Below, piece after piece: positions 6,023 to 14,202 of a stretch of DNA of 22,693 nt (position 1 is its first letter; each line of letters begins with the position of its first letter). Under the pieces are notes generated by a model that did not search any database, was not told the origin of the DNA, and saw only the letters and a list, made by a program, of their open reading frames with translations. The stretch comes from an uncultured Ellagibacter sp. (lineage in GTDB: Bacteria; Actinomycetota; Coriobacteriia; Coriobacteriales; Eggerthellaceae): assembly GCA_934613165.1 (NCBI GenBank), contig CAKTSW010000002.1:1-22693 (forward strand), written 5' to 3'. Position numbers and translations under genes: made by a program.

Positions 6023-7537
6023 TTAGTCGACCAGCGTCGGCAAAAAGCGCGTGGCCTCAAAAAGCCAGAGGAGCACAAGGAGAAGCGCCGCCTTCCGCAG
6101 CACCGAGACGACGCGCGAGGTCGCGACGTCGCGCAACCCCCCGCGCTTTTCGGGGCCGGCATCGGCACGCACCTCGATTCCGCAGGTGACGTTGGCCACC
6201 GGGCACGAATCGGCGCAGCGGCCGCACGCCACGCATTCGCCCGCAAGCGCCTTTTGCTTGGGCTCGCGATCGACCGGGCACGCGTGCTCGCACGCCGCGC
6301 ACCCCTTCACGCACTTCGGCCGCACGCGCTTCATGCGGCCGGTGGGCAGCACGGGCACGATCGAGAAAAGGGCCCCGAGCGGGCAAAGGAACTCGCAGAA
6401 GAAACGCTCCTTCCACACCATTCCGACGACGATCGCAGCAAGGAGCACCGCGCCTATTACGGTGATGCGCTTCACGGAAAGGTTGGCAAGCCCCGAAAAC
6501 GCGGTCCACGGGCTGTTGTTGTTCACGAACTGGGCGAACCCGAGCCATATCGCCACGCAAATAGCGATCAGCACCGCGTATTTGACCGCGCCCAGGACGC
6601 GCTCGAGCAGCTTGGGCAGAGGGCGCCGGCGAATGCTCAGTTTGCGGCACACGGCGTCGCCCGCGCTGTAGACGACATCGCCCAAGAAGCCGAACGAACA
6701 GGCAAAGCCGCAGAAGAAGCGGCCGAACACGGCGGTGAACGCGATAAGCGCCACGAGCAGCACCGTGAACAGCCCCACCGAGAAATCGAACCCGCGATGC
6801 GTCTGCATCAGGTAAAGCTGCGAGATCAGGCTTTTTATCCCCATGAACCCCGAAGCGAAGGCGGAAGGCGCCAAAACGAAGAACATGGCCTGCAGCGCGA
6901 GCTGCTGGAGCCTCGTCGCCGCGCGGCGCTCCTTCGCAGTGCGCGCACGGCGCCACTTAACCGCGAAAACGACAGCCGCGGCGAACAGGAGCGCAGCCAC
7001 CGCCATCATGACGACGCTGAACCAGGGGCTGCTCGCGACGCTCGCCTTGCCCGACCCCGAAAGCGCATCGCGCGCCGCGGCGATGATGCCGCGAGAAGAA
7101 AACGTCGCGCCCGACGCCACGTCCACGTCGAAGCTCTGCTGGTCGACCATGGTGACCAGCAGCTTCTTCGCGTGTTCGAGGTACGTCTGGTCGTCGGCGT
7201 GCGAAACGACCTTCACCTTCGTGACGCGGCCGTCTTCCACCGTCACCGCCACGGTGATGTCGCTCTGGTAGCCCTCGCCGGTGCCGTAATAGGTGCCGTC
7301 GCCCTTCGCGCGCGCAAGCTCTTCAAGCGATTGGGAATCCGAATCGCCCGCCGCGTCGCCGGAGGCTTCGGAAGCCGAATCCGAGCCCGAAGCCGAAGCC
7401 GAAGCCGTCCCCGATTCCGCTGCGAACGCCTGCGCAGTGCCGCCCGAAAACTGCAAAGCGGGCGCAAAGGCGCACAGCGCGACCGCAAACGCAAGGAGCG
7501 CTTTGGGAAGCGCCGTTGTCCTCTTCTTCCTCGTCAT
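6023..7537 (-). CDS. Membrane electron-transfer protein: outer FMN-binding domain fused to NapH/NosR-like 4Fe-4S module
   Basis: A 504-aa protein. Residues 1-40 form a Sec-type signal or anchor, followed by an Ala/Ser/Asp-rich linker (41-70). Residues 78-160 are an FMN-binding domain with DVASGATFSS (139-148), which fits the consensus at which ApbE links FMN to threonine (here Thr145). Membrane segments follow (about 172-193, 218-245, 253-275, 318-336, 357-375, 482-498), with paired cytosol-edge motifs C276-x3-C280 and C381-x3-C385-P as in NapH/NosR. Two 4Fe-4S clusters are at C409-x3-C413-x2-C416-x3-C420-P and C435-x2-C438-x2-C441-x3-C445-P. It should carry electrons from cytosol to the outer flavin. 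I start at ATG 7537, behind AGGGGG, not the in-frame TTG 7555. It is the last gene of the efe operon, 20 bp after the exporter gene, so ferric iron or EfeB/EfeO is a likely electron target. Confidence 0.88.
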   Translation of the reverse strand: MTRKKRTTALPKALLAFAVALCAFAPALQFSGGTAQAFAAESGTASASASGSDSASEASGDAAGDSDSQSLEELARAKGDGTYYGTGEGYQSDITVAVTVEDGRVTKVKVVSHADDQTYLEHAKKLLVTMVDQQSFDVDVASGATFSSRGIIAAARDALSGSGKASVASSPWFSVVMMAVAALLFAAAVVFAVKWRRARTAKERRAATRLQQLALQAMFFVLAPSAFASGFMGIKSLISQLYLMQTHRGFDFSVGLFTVLLVALIAFTAVFGRFFCGFACSFGFLGDVVYSAGDAVCRKLSIRRRPLPKLLERVLGAVKYAVLIAICVAIWLGFAQFVNNNSPWTAFSGLANLSVKRITVIGAVLLAAIVVGMVWKERFFCEFLCPLGALFSIVPVLPTGRMKRVRPKCVKGCAACEHACPVDREPKQKALAGECVACGRCADSCPVANVTCGIEVRADAGPEKRGGLRDVATSRVVSVLRKAALLLVLLWLFEATRFLPTLVD

Positions 7538-7557
7538 TTCATTCCCCCTGGTCAACT

Positions 7558-10500
7558 TTAAGAAAGCCTTCCGCCTTCTACCACTATCGTCCGATCCGCG
7601 ATCGCCGCCCCGGAAAGCCTGTGGCTCACGATGACCACCGTCCGGTCGGCGTATTCCGCCGCAAGGGCCTGGAGCACCGCCGCCTCATTGAGGCAATCGA
7701 GGTTGCTCGTCGGCTCGTCGAGCAGGGCGAAGGGCGCATCATGCAAAAACACGCGCGCCAGCCCGATCCTCTGCCGTTCCCCGTCGGACACCCCGCCCGC
7801 GACCTGGTCGAGCGGCGTGTCGAGCCCTTGAGGCAAACGGTCGATCAAGTCGTCGAGCGCCGCCGCATGGGCCGCCCGCTCGATTTCAAGCGGGGTCGCG
7901 TCCTCCTTCGCGACCGCGATGTTGCCCCGAAGGGTGTCCGAGAAAAGAAACGTTTCCTGCGTCATGCACCCTTCGAGGCAGCGCAGCGACGCCGTCTCGA
8001 TGTCGCGCACATCGTCGCCCGACACCTCGACACGCCCCGCCGGCGCGTCCCAGAACCGCATGAGCAGCTTGAGCATCGTCGACTTCCCCGCGCCGCTTCG
8101 CCCTGCGATATGGAGCGTTTCGCCTGGCTGGACGTCCCAACTGACGCCGTCGAGCACGGCCTCGTCGCTGAAAGAGAACGACACGTCGCGAAGGGACGCC
8201 CCCGTGAAGCCGCAAGGAGCGAGGCCGCGGTCGACTTCCGGAGTCGCGGGCTTTTCGTCGAGCACGTCGAGGACGCGCGCGCCGGCGGCGATCGTCTGAT
8301 GAAGCGACATCCCGAGGTTCGACACGTTGCGCACGGGATCGAACGAGGCGAACGCGACGGCGCTTGCGAACACCGCGTAGACGGGCGCGACGGAACCGGA
8401 GGCGGCAAGCCAAGCGGCGACGGCGGCGATCGCCGCGCAGAACGCGAAGACGAGCGCGTCGTCGAACGCGCCGATAAGCGCCGAGCGGCGCGAGAGCGTC
8501 TTCTCGCACGAAGCGAGCGCGCCCATGCGCCCGCCGAGCTCTCCCGAGCGAAGATCGCCCGCCGCGTAGCGCATCACCTCCGGCAAGCCCTCGATGCTAT
8601 CGAGCATGAACGAGCTCAAGCCCACGGCCTGTTCGCGGACCCGCGCGCCGCACGCGTCGAGCGCCTTGACCGAAAGCGCGGGCATGACGACGCCCACTGC
8701 GACGAACGCAACCGCGAGGACGACCCCGAGCACCAGCGAGACGGAAGCGCACAGGGCGACCGCAATCGCCGACACGACGACCGCGACGGCGACGGGAGCC
8801 ACCGTGTGGGCGAAGAACACTTCGAGCAGTTCGACGTCGGACGTGAGCAGCGATACGACGTCTCCTGAGTCCCGAGACTCGAGCTTTGCGGGTGCGAGCT
8901 TTCTCATCTGGGAAAACACTCGGTCTCGAACAAGCGCGAGCGTGCGGAACGTCCCGTTGTGGGTAGAAAGGCGCTCGCCGTAGCGAAGCGGGCCGCGCAC
9001 GATGCCGCATGCGATCACGACCGCGCACGTTGCGACAAGGTGCGGTGCCGGCGAGGCCCCCGCCGCGCCCGCAAGCCCCAGAACGGCGACAACGACCATC
9101 GCGATAGCGGCACAGAAACCGACGACGCCGAGCACCGACGCGCACGCGAGCGTCGGCGCAAGCGGGCGCGAAAGGCGGAGCAGCCCCGCCACTACCTCGA
9201 AAGCCGTACGGGCGCGCTGCTCATCGCCTGCGCCCGCCTGTGCCCCCTTGGGCTCCGCAGGCGCATCACCCGCCGAAGCGCCGTCCGGCTTCCCTTCGCC
9301 CGACGCGCTTGCCGCGTGTCCCATCGGGCAGGCGCCTTTCCCGGTCGTGAGCGCGCGGATGCGCGCGCCCTTCATCACCTGAAGCGCCGCGGTCGCGATC
9401 TTCGGGGGCATCTTCTCGATCGCCTCCGCCATCTCGGCGGGCACGTCGGGTTCGTCTCCCGCGTTCGCGCCGAGCGCCACATGCACCTGCTCGACCTCGC
9501 CCGCGAAGCGCTCGAGGTGTTCCTGCTGGGCCCAAAGGCGCGCGTATGCGCCGCCGCGCGCAAGAAGCTCCGCGTGCGACCCGGCTTCGGCAATATGCCC
9601 GCCCTCCATGACGTATATCGCGTCTGCCCACTTCAGGGCGCCGAGGCGATGCGAAATCACGATCACCGTCTTCTCGAAGGCGAGTTCTTGGATGAACGTG
9701 AGGATATCCCGTTCGCTTTCGGCGTCGATGTTGGACGTGGCCTCGTCGAAGAGGTAGATCGGCGTGTCGCGAAGCGCCGCCCGCGCCACGCACAAGCGCT
9801 GCCGCTGGCCGCCCGACAGGTTCGACCCGCCTTCGGCGACGGCCGCGTCGAGCCCGCCCAGCGAAAGCACGAAATCGTCGAGCTTGCATCGGGAAAGCGC
9901 GTTCCACATGGCGAAATCGGAAACGTCGGCGTTACCCATCATGAGGTTCGTGCGGAACGTCCCCTTGAACACGTGCTCGCGCGAAGAAACGTAGGTGACC
10001 GCCCCTCGGTGGCTGGCGAGCTTCGCCTGCGAAAGCTCCACCCCGCCGATGGACATGCTGCCCGAATAGCCGCGCAGCTCGCCCGCGATCACGCGCGCGA
10101 GGGTCGATTTCCCCGAGCCGCTTTCGCCCGTGATGCCGACGAACGACCCCGCGTCCACGGACACGTCGATGCCTTCGAGCGCGCGGGAATCCGCGCCCCG
10201 ATAGGCAAACCCGACGCCCCTAAGCTCGATGTCGGCGAACTCCCCGTCGATTTCGAGCCCGCCCTCTTCGGGGTCGGGCGCATCGAGGACGTCGAATATC
10301 CTGTCGATGACCGTAGACGCGCCCATGGCGGTGTGGAAATACGACCCGAGCGTGCGCATGGGCATGAAGAACTCCACGGCGACGAGCACCGTGAACAGCG
10401 CGCCCGAGAGCGTCATCCCGCCCGACGCGTACGTCGCGCAGGCGATGCACGTCCCCACGGCCGCGCCGCCGAACGTGAACAGGTCCATCACCGTGACGGA

Positions 10501-11223
10501 ATTCAGCTGCATGCGCAAAAGGCGCATGGTGGCAAGGCGGAAGCGCTCGGCCTCGTCGCGCATACGGTCTTGGATTGCGCCGTCCGCGCCGAAGACCTTA
10601 AGCGTCACAAGGCCGCTCACCGCCTCGAAGAACGCCTTGCCCAGGTCAACGTAGGAATCCCAGTAGGCGCCCATGGCGCGCTTGGCGATCTTCATGATGG
10701 CGACGATCGCCACAGGGATAAGGGGCACGCACACCAGGAGAACGACCGCGCACGGCACGCTCTCGCGCGCGACGCATGCGAACAGGGCAAGCGGGGCCAA
10801 CACCGCGAAGAAGAGTTGCGGCAGGTATTTGCCCAGGTAGTCGTCGAGCTTTTGCGCCCCCTCGCCCATAAGTTGCATCGCCTCGGACGCGGAGACGACC
10901 TCAAGCGCGCAGGGGCCGAGCGACAAAAGCTTGTCGTTTAGGGCCCGGCGAACCTTCACCTTGCCGATGCTCGCCGCCTTGCCGCCCGCCGCGCGGTCCA
11001 AGGCGCGCGCGACGAAGCGCACGGCGACGCACGCCGCGGCCGCAAGCGCGAAACGCTCGATTGCGGCGCGCCCCGCCTGGCCTGCCAGAACGTCGGCAAG
11101 CAGATGGGCAAGCGAGAACGCGAAGGCCACGTAGGCGAAAAGCGCCGCGCATTTGCAAGCGACCGACGCCGCGACGTAGGGTCGCGAGTCGGCCGCCAGC
11201 TGTATCAACCGTTTGGAAAACAC
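7558..11223 (-). CDS. Single-chain CydDC-like ABC exporter
   Basis: About 1221 aa with two membrane-plus-ATPase halves in one chain. The first half is CydD-like: DDYLGKYLPQLFFA (about 127-140), then FFMPMRTLGSYFH (286-298); its ATPase has GESGSGKST (366-374), LSGGQRQR (469-476), YLFDEATS (490-497) and VISHRL. The second half is CydC-like: RYGERLSTHNGTFRTLALVR (747-766), with GRSGAGKST (1041-1049), an altered signature VSDGERQR (1145-1152) and FALLDEP (1165-1171). A linker of about 100 residues (574-679) joins them and contains CPMGH. CydDC exports cysteine/glutathione or moves heme in cytochrome bd assembly, but no cydAB is present here. The start is uncertain: GTG 11223, two bases after the efeB stop, is preferred over an in-frame ATG 11286 that overlaps efeB. 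Its place in the efe operon suggests heme or thiol supply for iron uptake; this is inference. Confidence 0.88.
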   Translation of the reverse strand: MFSKRLIQLAADSRPYVAASVACKCAALFAYVAFAFSLAHLLADVLAGQAGRAAIERFALAAAACVAVRFVARALDRAAGGKAASIGKVKVRRALNDKLLSLGPCALEVVSASEAMQLMGEGAQKLDDYLGKYLPQLFFAVLAPLALFACVARESVPCAVVLLVCVPLIPVAIVAIMKIAKRAMGAYWDSYVDLGKAFFEAVSGLVTLKVFGADGAIQDRMRDEAERFRLATMRLLRMQLNSVTVMDLFTFGGAAVGTCIACATYASGGMTLSGALFTVLVAVEFFMPMRTLGSYFHTAMGASTVIDRIFDVLDAPDPEEGGLEIDGEFADIELRGVGFAYRGADSRALEGIDVSVDAGSFVGITGESGSGKSTLARVIAGELRGYSGSMSIGGVELSQAKLASHRGAVTYVSSREHVFKGTFRTNLMMGNADVSDFAMWNALSRCKLDDFVLSLGGLDAAVAEGGSNLSGGQRQRLCVARAALRDTPIYLFDEATSNIDAESERDILTFIQELAFEKTVIVISHRLGALKWADAIYVMEGGHIAEAGSHAELLARGGAYARLWAQQEHLERFAGEVEQVHVALGANAGDEPDVPAEMAEAIEKMPPKIATAALQVMKGARIRALTTGKGACPMGHAASASGEGKPDGASAGDAPAEPKGAQAGAGDEQRARTAFEVVAGLLRLSRPLAPTLACASVLGVVGFCAAIAMVVVAVLGLAGAAGASPAPHLVATCAVVIACGIVRGPLRYGERLSTHNGTFRTLALVRDRVFSQMRKLAPAKLESRDSGDVVSLLTSDVELLEVFFAHTVAPVAVAVVVSAIAVALCASVSLVLGVVLAVAFVAVGVVMPALSVKALDACGARVREQAVGLSSFMLDSIEGLPEVMRYAAGDLRSGELGGRMGALASCEKTLSRRSALIGAFDDALVFAFCAAIAAVAAWLAASGSVAPVYAVFASAVAFASFDPVRNVSNLGMSLHQTIAAGARVLDVLDEKPATPEVDRGLAPCGFTGASLRDVSFSFSDEAVLDGVSWDVQPGETLHIAGRSGAGKSTMLKLLMRFWDAPAGRVEVSGDDVRDIETASLRCLEGCMTQETFLFSDTLRGNIAVAKEDATPLEIERAAHAAALDDLIDRLPQGLDTPLDQVAGGVSDGERQRIGLARVFLHDAPFALLDEPTSNLDCLNEAAVLQALAAEYADRTVVIVSHRLSGAAIADRTIVVEGGRLS

Positions 11224-11225
11224 GA

Positions 11226-12599
11226 TTACTCGAAGAACTCCTGCCCGAGGTAATGACCGGATTTCGGCGCTTGCGGAACCGCCCAAAGACCGCTGCGATC
11301 GTCGTAGTAGTATTCGTTCAATCGATCGTATTTGCCCATGTCGTCGCGCAGTTTCCAGTAATTATGCGGCTCGTTGGTGTACGCCATGTTGGCAAAGCCG
11401 CAGTCCTGGTCGCCGTGCTCGTTAAGGCCGAGCCAGTAGTTGAAGTCGCGGCGCAGGATCTTGAACCCGAGGCGCTGGTCGCTCGTGATGGCCACGTGGC
11501 TGTTCGGGTCGATGAGGTAGTTGCCGTCTTCGTCCTTCGCGGTGAAGTCGGGCAGGTCGAACTCGTCGCCGTCGGGGTTCGAAAGCGGGGCGCCGGTGTC
11601 CTTGCGGCGGCCGATAAGCTGCTCCTGGTCGGAAATGCGGTCGTTTTCCCAGGTCTCGATGTCGATGACCGTGCGGCGGTACACCATGTACGAACCGCCT
11701 TCCAGCCATTCCTGGTCGCCGCCCTTGATCCACACGTACTCGTCGAATTCCTTGTCCTCCGTCGGGTTGGTGGTGCCGTCGCGGAACCCGAACAAATCGC
11801 GCGGGGTCGTCTGCGTCGCGGACTGGCGCGCGGGCTTGAAGCCGTGGATCATGTAGGTGATCTTGGCCTTCGGGCGCGCGATCTTGGCGAGCGTGCGCAT
11901 CGCGTGGAAAACCACCTGGCGGTCGTCCGCGCAGATCTGCACGCCGAAGTCGCTGCCCTGCTCGGCCGGGTCGAGGCGCTCGGCGGTGATGCGCTCGAAT
12001 TCCTTGAGCTTTTCGGGCTTGAAATCGGAAATGCCGAAGCGTTCGTCGAAGAGCTTCTCGCCGAACCCGATGGTGACGGTCAGCGAGCACGGGGCGATTT
12101 CAAGCGCCTCGCCGACGTCTTTGGGAACCGAGGACTCGCTGAACGTCGGGCGGATCTCGCCGAGCGGCTTGCCTTCCTGCATGATGGAGATGGCGGCCGT
12201 CCAGCGCGCAAGCAGAAGCTGCAAATCCTGCCTGGTCGTTCCGCTGTTCATGTCGAACATCGCGAACGTGAGATAGCGCTGCTGCATGGTGGCGATGCCG
12301 CAGGGGTGCGGCTCGTCGTAGTAGGGGATCGTCGGCGTGAGGTCGATGCGGTCGTAGGCGCGGCCTCCGGGGTTGGAATCGTTGCACGAGGTCGTCTCTA
12401 TGCCGTACGCCGCAGCGGCGCCCGCCGCGGCACCACCGATGATGCCCGCGGCCACGCCGGCGATGAGCCCGCGGCGGCTGATGGTCTTCGAGCGCTTCTC
12501 GGCTTTCTTCTCGGCGGCAACCTTCTCCTCGCTGTCGCCGACAAGCTCGAAGCCGGCCTCTCCGTCAAGTTCGGAGCCGGTCTTGTTCTCTTCGCTCAT
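11226..12599 (-). CDS. efeB: Tat-exported DyP-type heme peroxidase EfeB
   Basis: A 457-aa protein with a twin-arginine signal SRRGLIAG (41-48) followed by an Ala/Gly-rich hydrophobic stretch to about 66, so it is exported folded with heme. The DyP signature GFRDGTTNP is at 271-279, with the catalytic Asp274. The proximal heme His is likely His368 in NSHVAIT, and the distal Arg is in ILRRDFNYW (381-389). EfeB is the peroxidase part of the EfeUOB iron system, thought to oxidise ferrous iron with peroxide or to act on heme. ATG 12599 is chosen for its AAGGAG site; an in-frame extension to 12686 has none and lacks family likeness. It lies 115 bp after efeO. An acidic/Lys-rich N-terminal tail of about 37 residues before the Tat motif is longer than usual. 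Confidence 0.93.
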   Translation of the reverse strand: MSEENKTGSELDGEAGFELVGDSEEKVAAEKKAEKRSKTISRRGLIAGVAAGIIGGAAAGAAAAYGIETTSCNDSNPGGRAYDRIDLTPTIPYYDEPHPCGIATMQQRYLTFAMFDMNSGTTRQDLQLLLARWTAAISIMQEGKPLGEIRPTFSESSVPKDVGEALEIAPCSLTVTIGFGEKLFDERFGISDFKPEKLKEFERITAERLDPAEQGSDFGVQICADDRQVVFHAMRTLAKIARPKAKITYMIHGFKPARQSATQTTPRDLFGFRDGTTNPTEDKEFDEYVWIKGGDQEWLEGGSYMVYRRTVIDIETWENDRISDQEQLIGRRKDTGAPLSNPDGDEFDLPDFTAKDEDGNYLIDPNSHVAITSDQRLGFKILRRDFNYWLGLNEHGDQDCGFANMAYTNEPHNYWKLRDDMGKYDRLNEYYYDDRSGLWAVPQAPKSGHYLGQEFFE

Positions 12600-12654
12600 G
12601 AGGTTCTCCTTGAAAACTCGGTGAATCGGCTGGTTCCGCATCGAAACCAGCAAT

Positions 12655-12684
12655 GCCCCGCGCCCGGAAAGGTAGGCGCGAGGC
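12655..12684 (-). terminator. Intercistronic hairpin between efeO and efeB
   Basis: Bases 12655-12664 (GCCCCGCGCC) pair with 12675-12684 (GGCGCGAGGC) with one mismatch on the + strand, a G-U pair in the - strand RNA. It lies in the 115-bp gap. No T-run follows. It may protect or process the mRNA; a second small dyad, CTGGTT with AACCAG, lies at 12630-12650. Confidence 0.4.
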
Positions 12685-12714
12685 ATGTGCTAACGCAATC
12701 GGGACGCGGCGACG

Positions 12715-13989
12715 CTAGACGGTCGCGGTCGCAACTTTCTCCGCGAGGGAGGCAAGGTCGTCATGCAGCGCGAGGATGGCCTCGGAAAGCTTCTGCGAGT
12801 CCTTCGCGCGAAGCTCGTCGGTGTAGGCAACGTAGCCGCCGATCGCAGAGTCGTCGCGATAGGAGTCGAGCAGGTCGCTCACGGACTGGAATTCGCCGTC
12901 GATGCGGTCGACGAGCTCCTCGTTGATCTTCAGCAGGCCGTCGCGCAGGTTAGCGTATGCCTGCTGAGCGCCTTCGACGTTGGAGCGGAAGTCGGACAGG
13001 TCGAGGTGGCTGTAGGCGTCTTCCTCGCCGGTGATCTTGGTGGTGGAAACCTCTTCAAGCAGGTCGGCCGCGCCGTTGGCGAGGTCTTCCGGCATGAGGT
13101 CGTCAGCGAAGGACGGGATAACCTGCTCGTTCAAGATCTTGCAGTTCTCGGCAAGCTCCTTGGCGAGCGCCTTGGTGTCGTCGGTGATGGCGCCGTTCTG
13201 CCACAGGTCGCGCTCGATGGCGTGGAAGCCGTGCCAACCGACGTTCTCGTCGAGGTTGGACTCGCGCATGTCGATCAGGTAGTCGAGGAAGTAGGCGTTG
13301 TCGGCCTCTTCGCCCTCGGGGATGGTGTAGCCGGGCATGAGGAACGTGTCGACCGCGGACTCAGCATGCTCGTAGAAGGGGCGGGCGGCGGCCCAATCCT
13401 CCTTGGCCTGCTCGACGTCGCCGGACTCAACGGATTCCTGAAGCTTGGCGGTTGCATCCTGGAGGTACTGCGCCTGGTCGGCGATGTACTGGGCGTATTC
13501 CTTCACGCCTTCCTGCATGATGTCCTGAGCGGAGCCGGCGGGAGCCGCGGCGGCCTCGCCCGTCACCTTGAACTCGGTGTAGGAGTTGTCGGCGCCCGGG
13601 CAGTAGATCTTGTAGTCGCCGCCGTTCAGCGTGACGGTGAAGCTCACGGAATCAAGGCCGGGAGCGAGGTTTTCCTTCTCGCCGACGATCTTCTGGTTGT
13701 ACAGAAGCTCGCACTCGGAGATGCCGGGAGCGCTTTCGTTGGTCACGGTGAAGGTGACGGGGCCGGCTTCGACCTCGGTGGTGTCGACCTCGACCTTGTT
13801 CTCCTTCAGCGTGATGTTGACCTGGGTCACGCCGTCCTTCTTGTTGGAATCGGCCTGCTGCTCGGCCTTCGTGTCAGAGCTCGAACCCGAATCGCTCGAC
13901 GAGCAGCCCGCCATGCCGGCGCCCAGAGAAAGCGCCAGACAGCCAGCGAAAGCCCAGGTAAGCGGCTTGCGCATACTTGCAAGTTCCAT
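12715..13989 (-). CDS. efeO: Iron-binding lipoprotein EfeO (cupredoxin plus M75 domain)
   Basis: A 424-aa lipoprotein: signal with lipobox GMAGC (Cys29), then a Ser/Asp-rich spacer. Residues 54-143 form the cupredoxin-like EfeO-N domain (VTQVNITLKENKVEVDTTEV to YTEFKVTG), with Cys93 and Cys130 well placed for a disulfide or metal site. Residues 155-424 are the imelysin/M75 domain with the metal-binding HAIE (256-259) in GWHGFHAIERDLW. It should bind iron outside the membrane and hand it to EfeU. ATG 13989 is preferred because a perfect AGGAGG lies upstream and the signal peptide starts there; longer in-frame versions reach 14079 across a hairpin. It is the second gene of the operon, 213 bp after efeU. 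Confidence 0.94.
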   Translation of the reverse strand: MELASMRKPLTWAFAGCLALSLGAGMAGCSSSDSGSSSDTKAEQQADSNKKDGVTQVNITLKENKVEVDTTEVEAGPVTFTVTNESAPGISECELLYNQKIVGEKENLAPGLDSVSFTVTLNGGDYKIYCPGADNSYTEFKVTGEAAAAPAGSAQDIMQEGVKEYAQYIADQAQYLQDATAKLQESVESGDVEQAKEDWAAARPFYEHAESAVDTFLMPGYTIPEGEEADNAYFLDYLIDMRESNLDENVGWHGFHAIERDLWQNGAITDDTKALAKELAENCKILNEQVIPSFADDLMPEDLANGAADLLEEVSTTKITGEEDAYSHLDLSDFRSNVEGAQQAYANLRDGLLKINEELVDRIDGEFQSVSDLLDSYRDDSAIGGYVAYTDELRAKDSQKLSEAILALHDDLASLAEKVATATV

Positions 13990-14049
13990 TTTTCCTCCTA
14001 TCCTGGCGAGCACTGCGGCGGCTCGCCTCCTCAACTTTCTATCGCCCAC

Positions 14050-14077
14050 GGCCCGCGTACCCTTCATTACGCGGGCC
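14050..14077 (-). terminator. Hairpin in the efeU-efeO gap
   Basis: GGCCCGCGTA (14050-14059) pairs perfectly with TACGCGGGCC (14068-14077). The 213-bp gap (13990-14202) also contains CCGCGAA/TTCGCGG (14092-14098 with 14106-14112) and a CTCGAG pair around 14116-14129. No gene fits in this gap. A stack of hairpins inside an operon suggests mRNA processing or graded expression. Confidence 0.5.
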
Positions 14078-14202
14078 AATGATGCATAAAGCCGCGAACT
14101 TTCGCTTCGCGGTTCTCGAGATGCTCGAGGGCCGCCTCTCGCCGCACGGTTCCGATGAGAGGCCGCTCTCGCGCATCCCGCGGCGCCACAAGGCGCGCCG
14201 CC

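Noticed and set aside
8959..10941. Long + strand open frame (660 codons) opposite the exporter gene
   Set aside because: It is antisense to well-conserved ABC motifs, its translation is Arg/His/Ala-rich with no domain, and such frames are common opposite GC-rich genes. The same holds for + frames at 11061-12926, 12763-14082 and 18940-21075.
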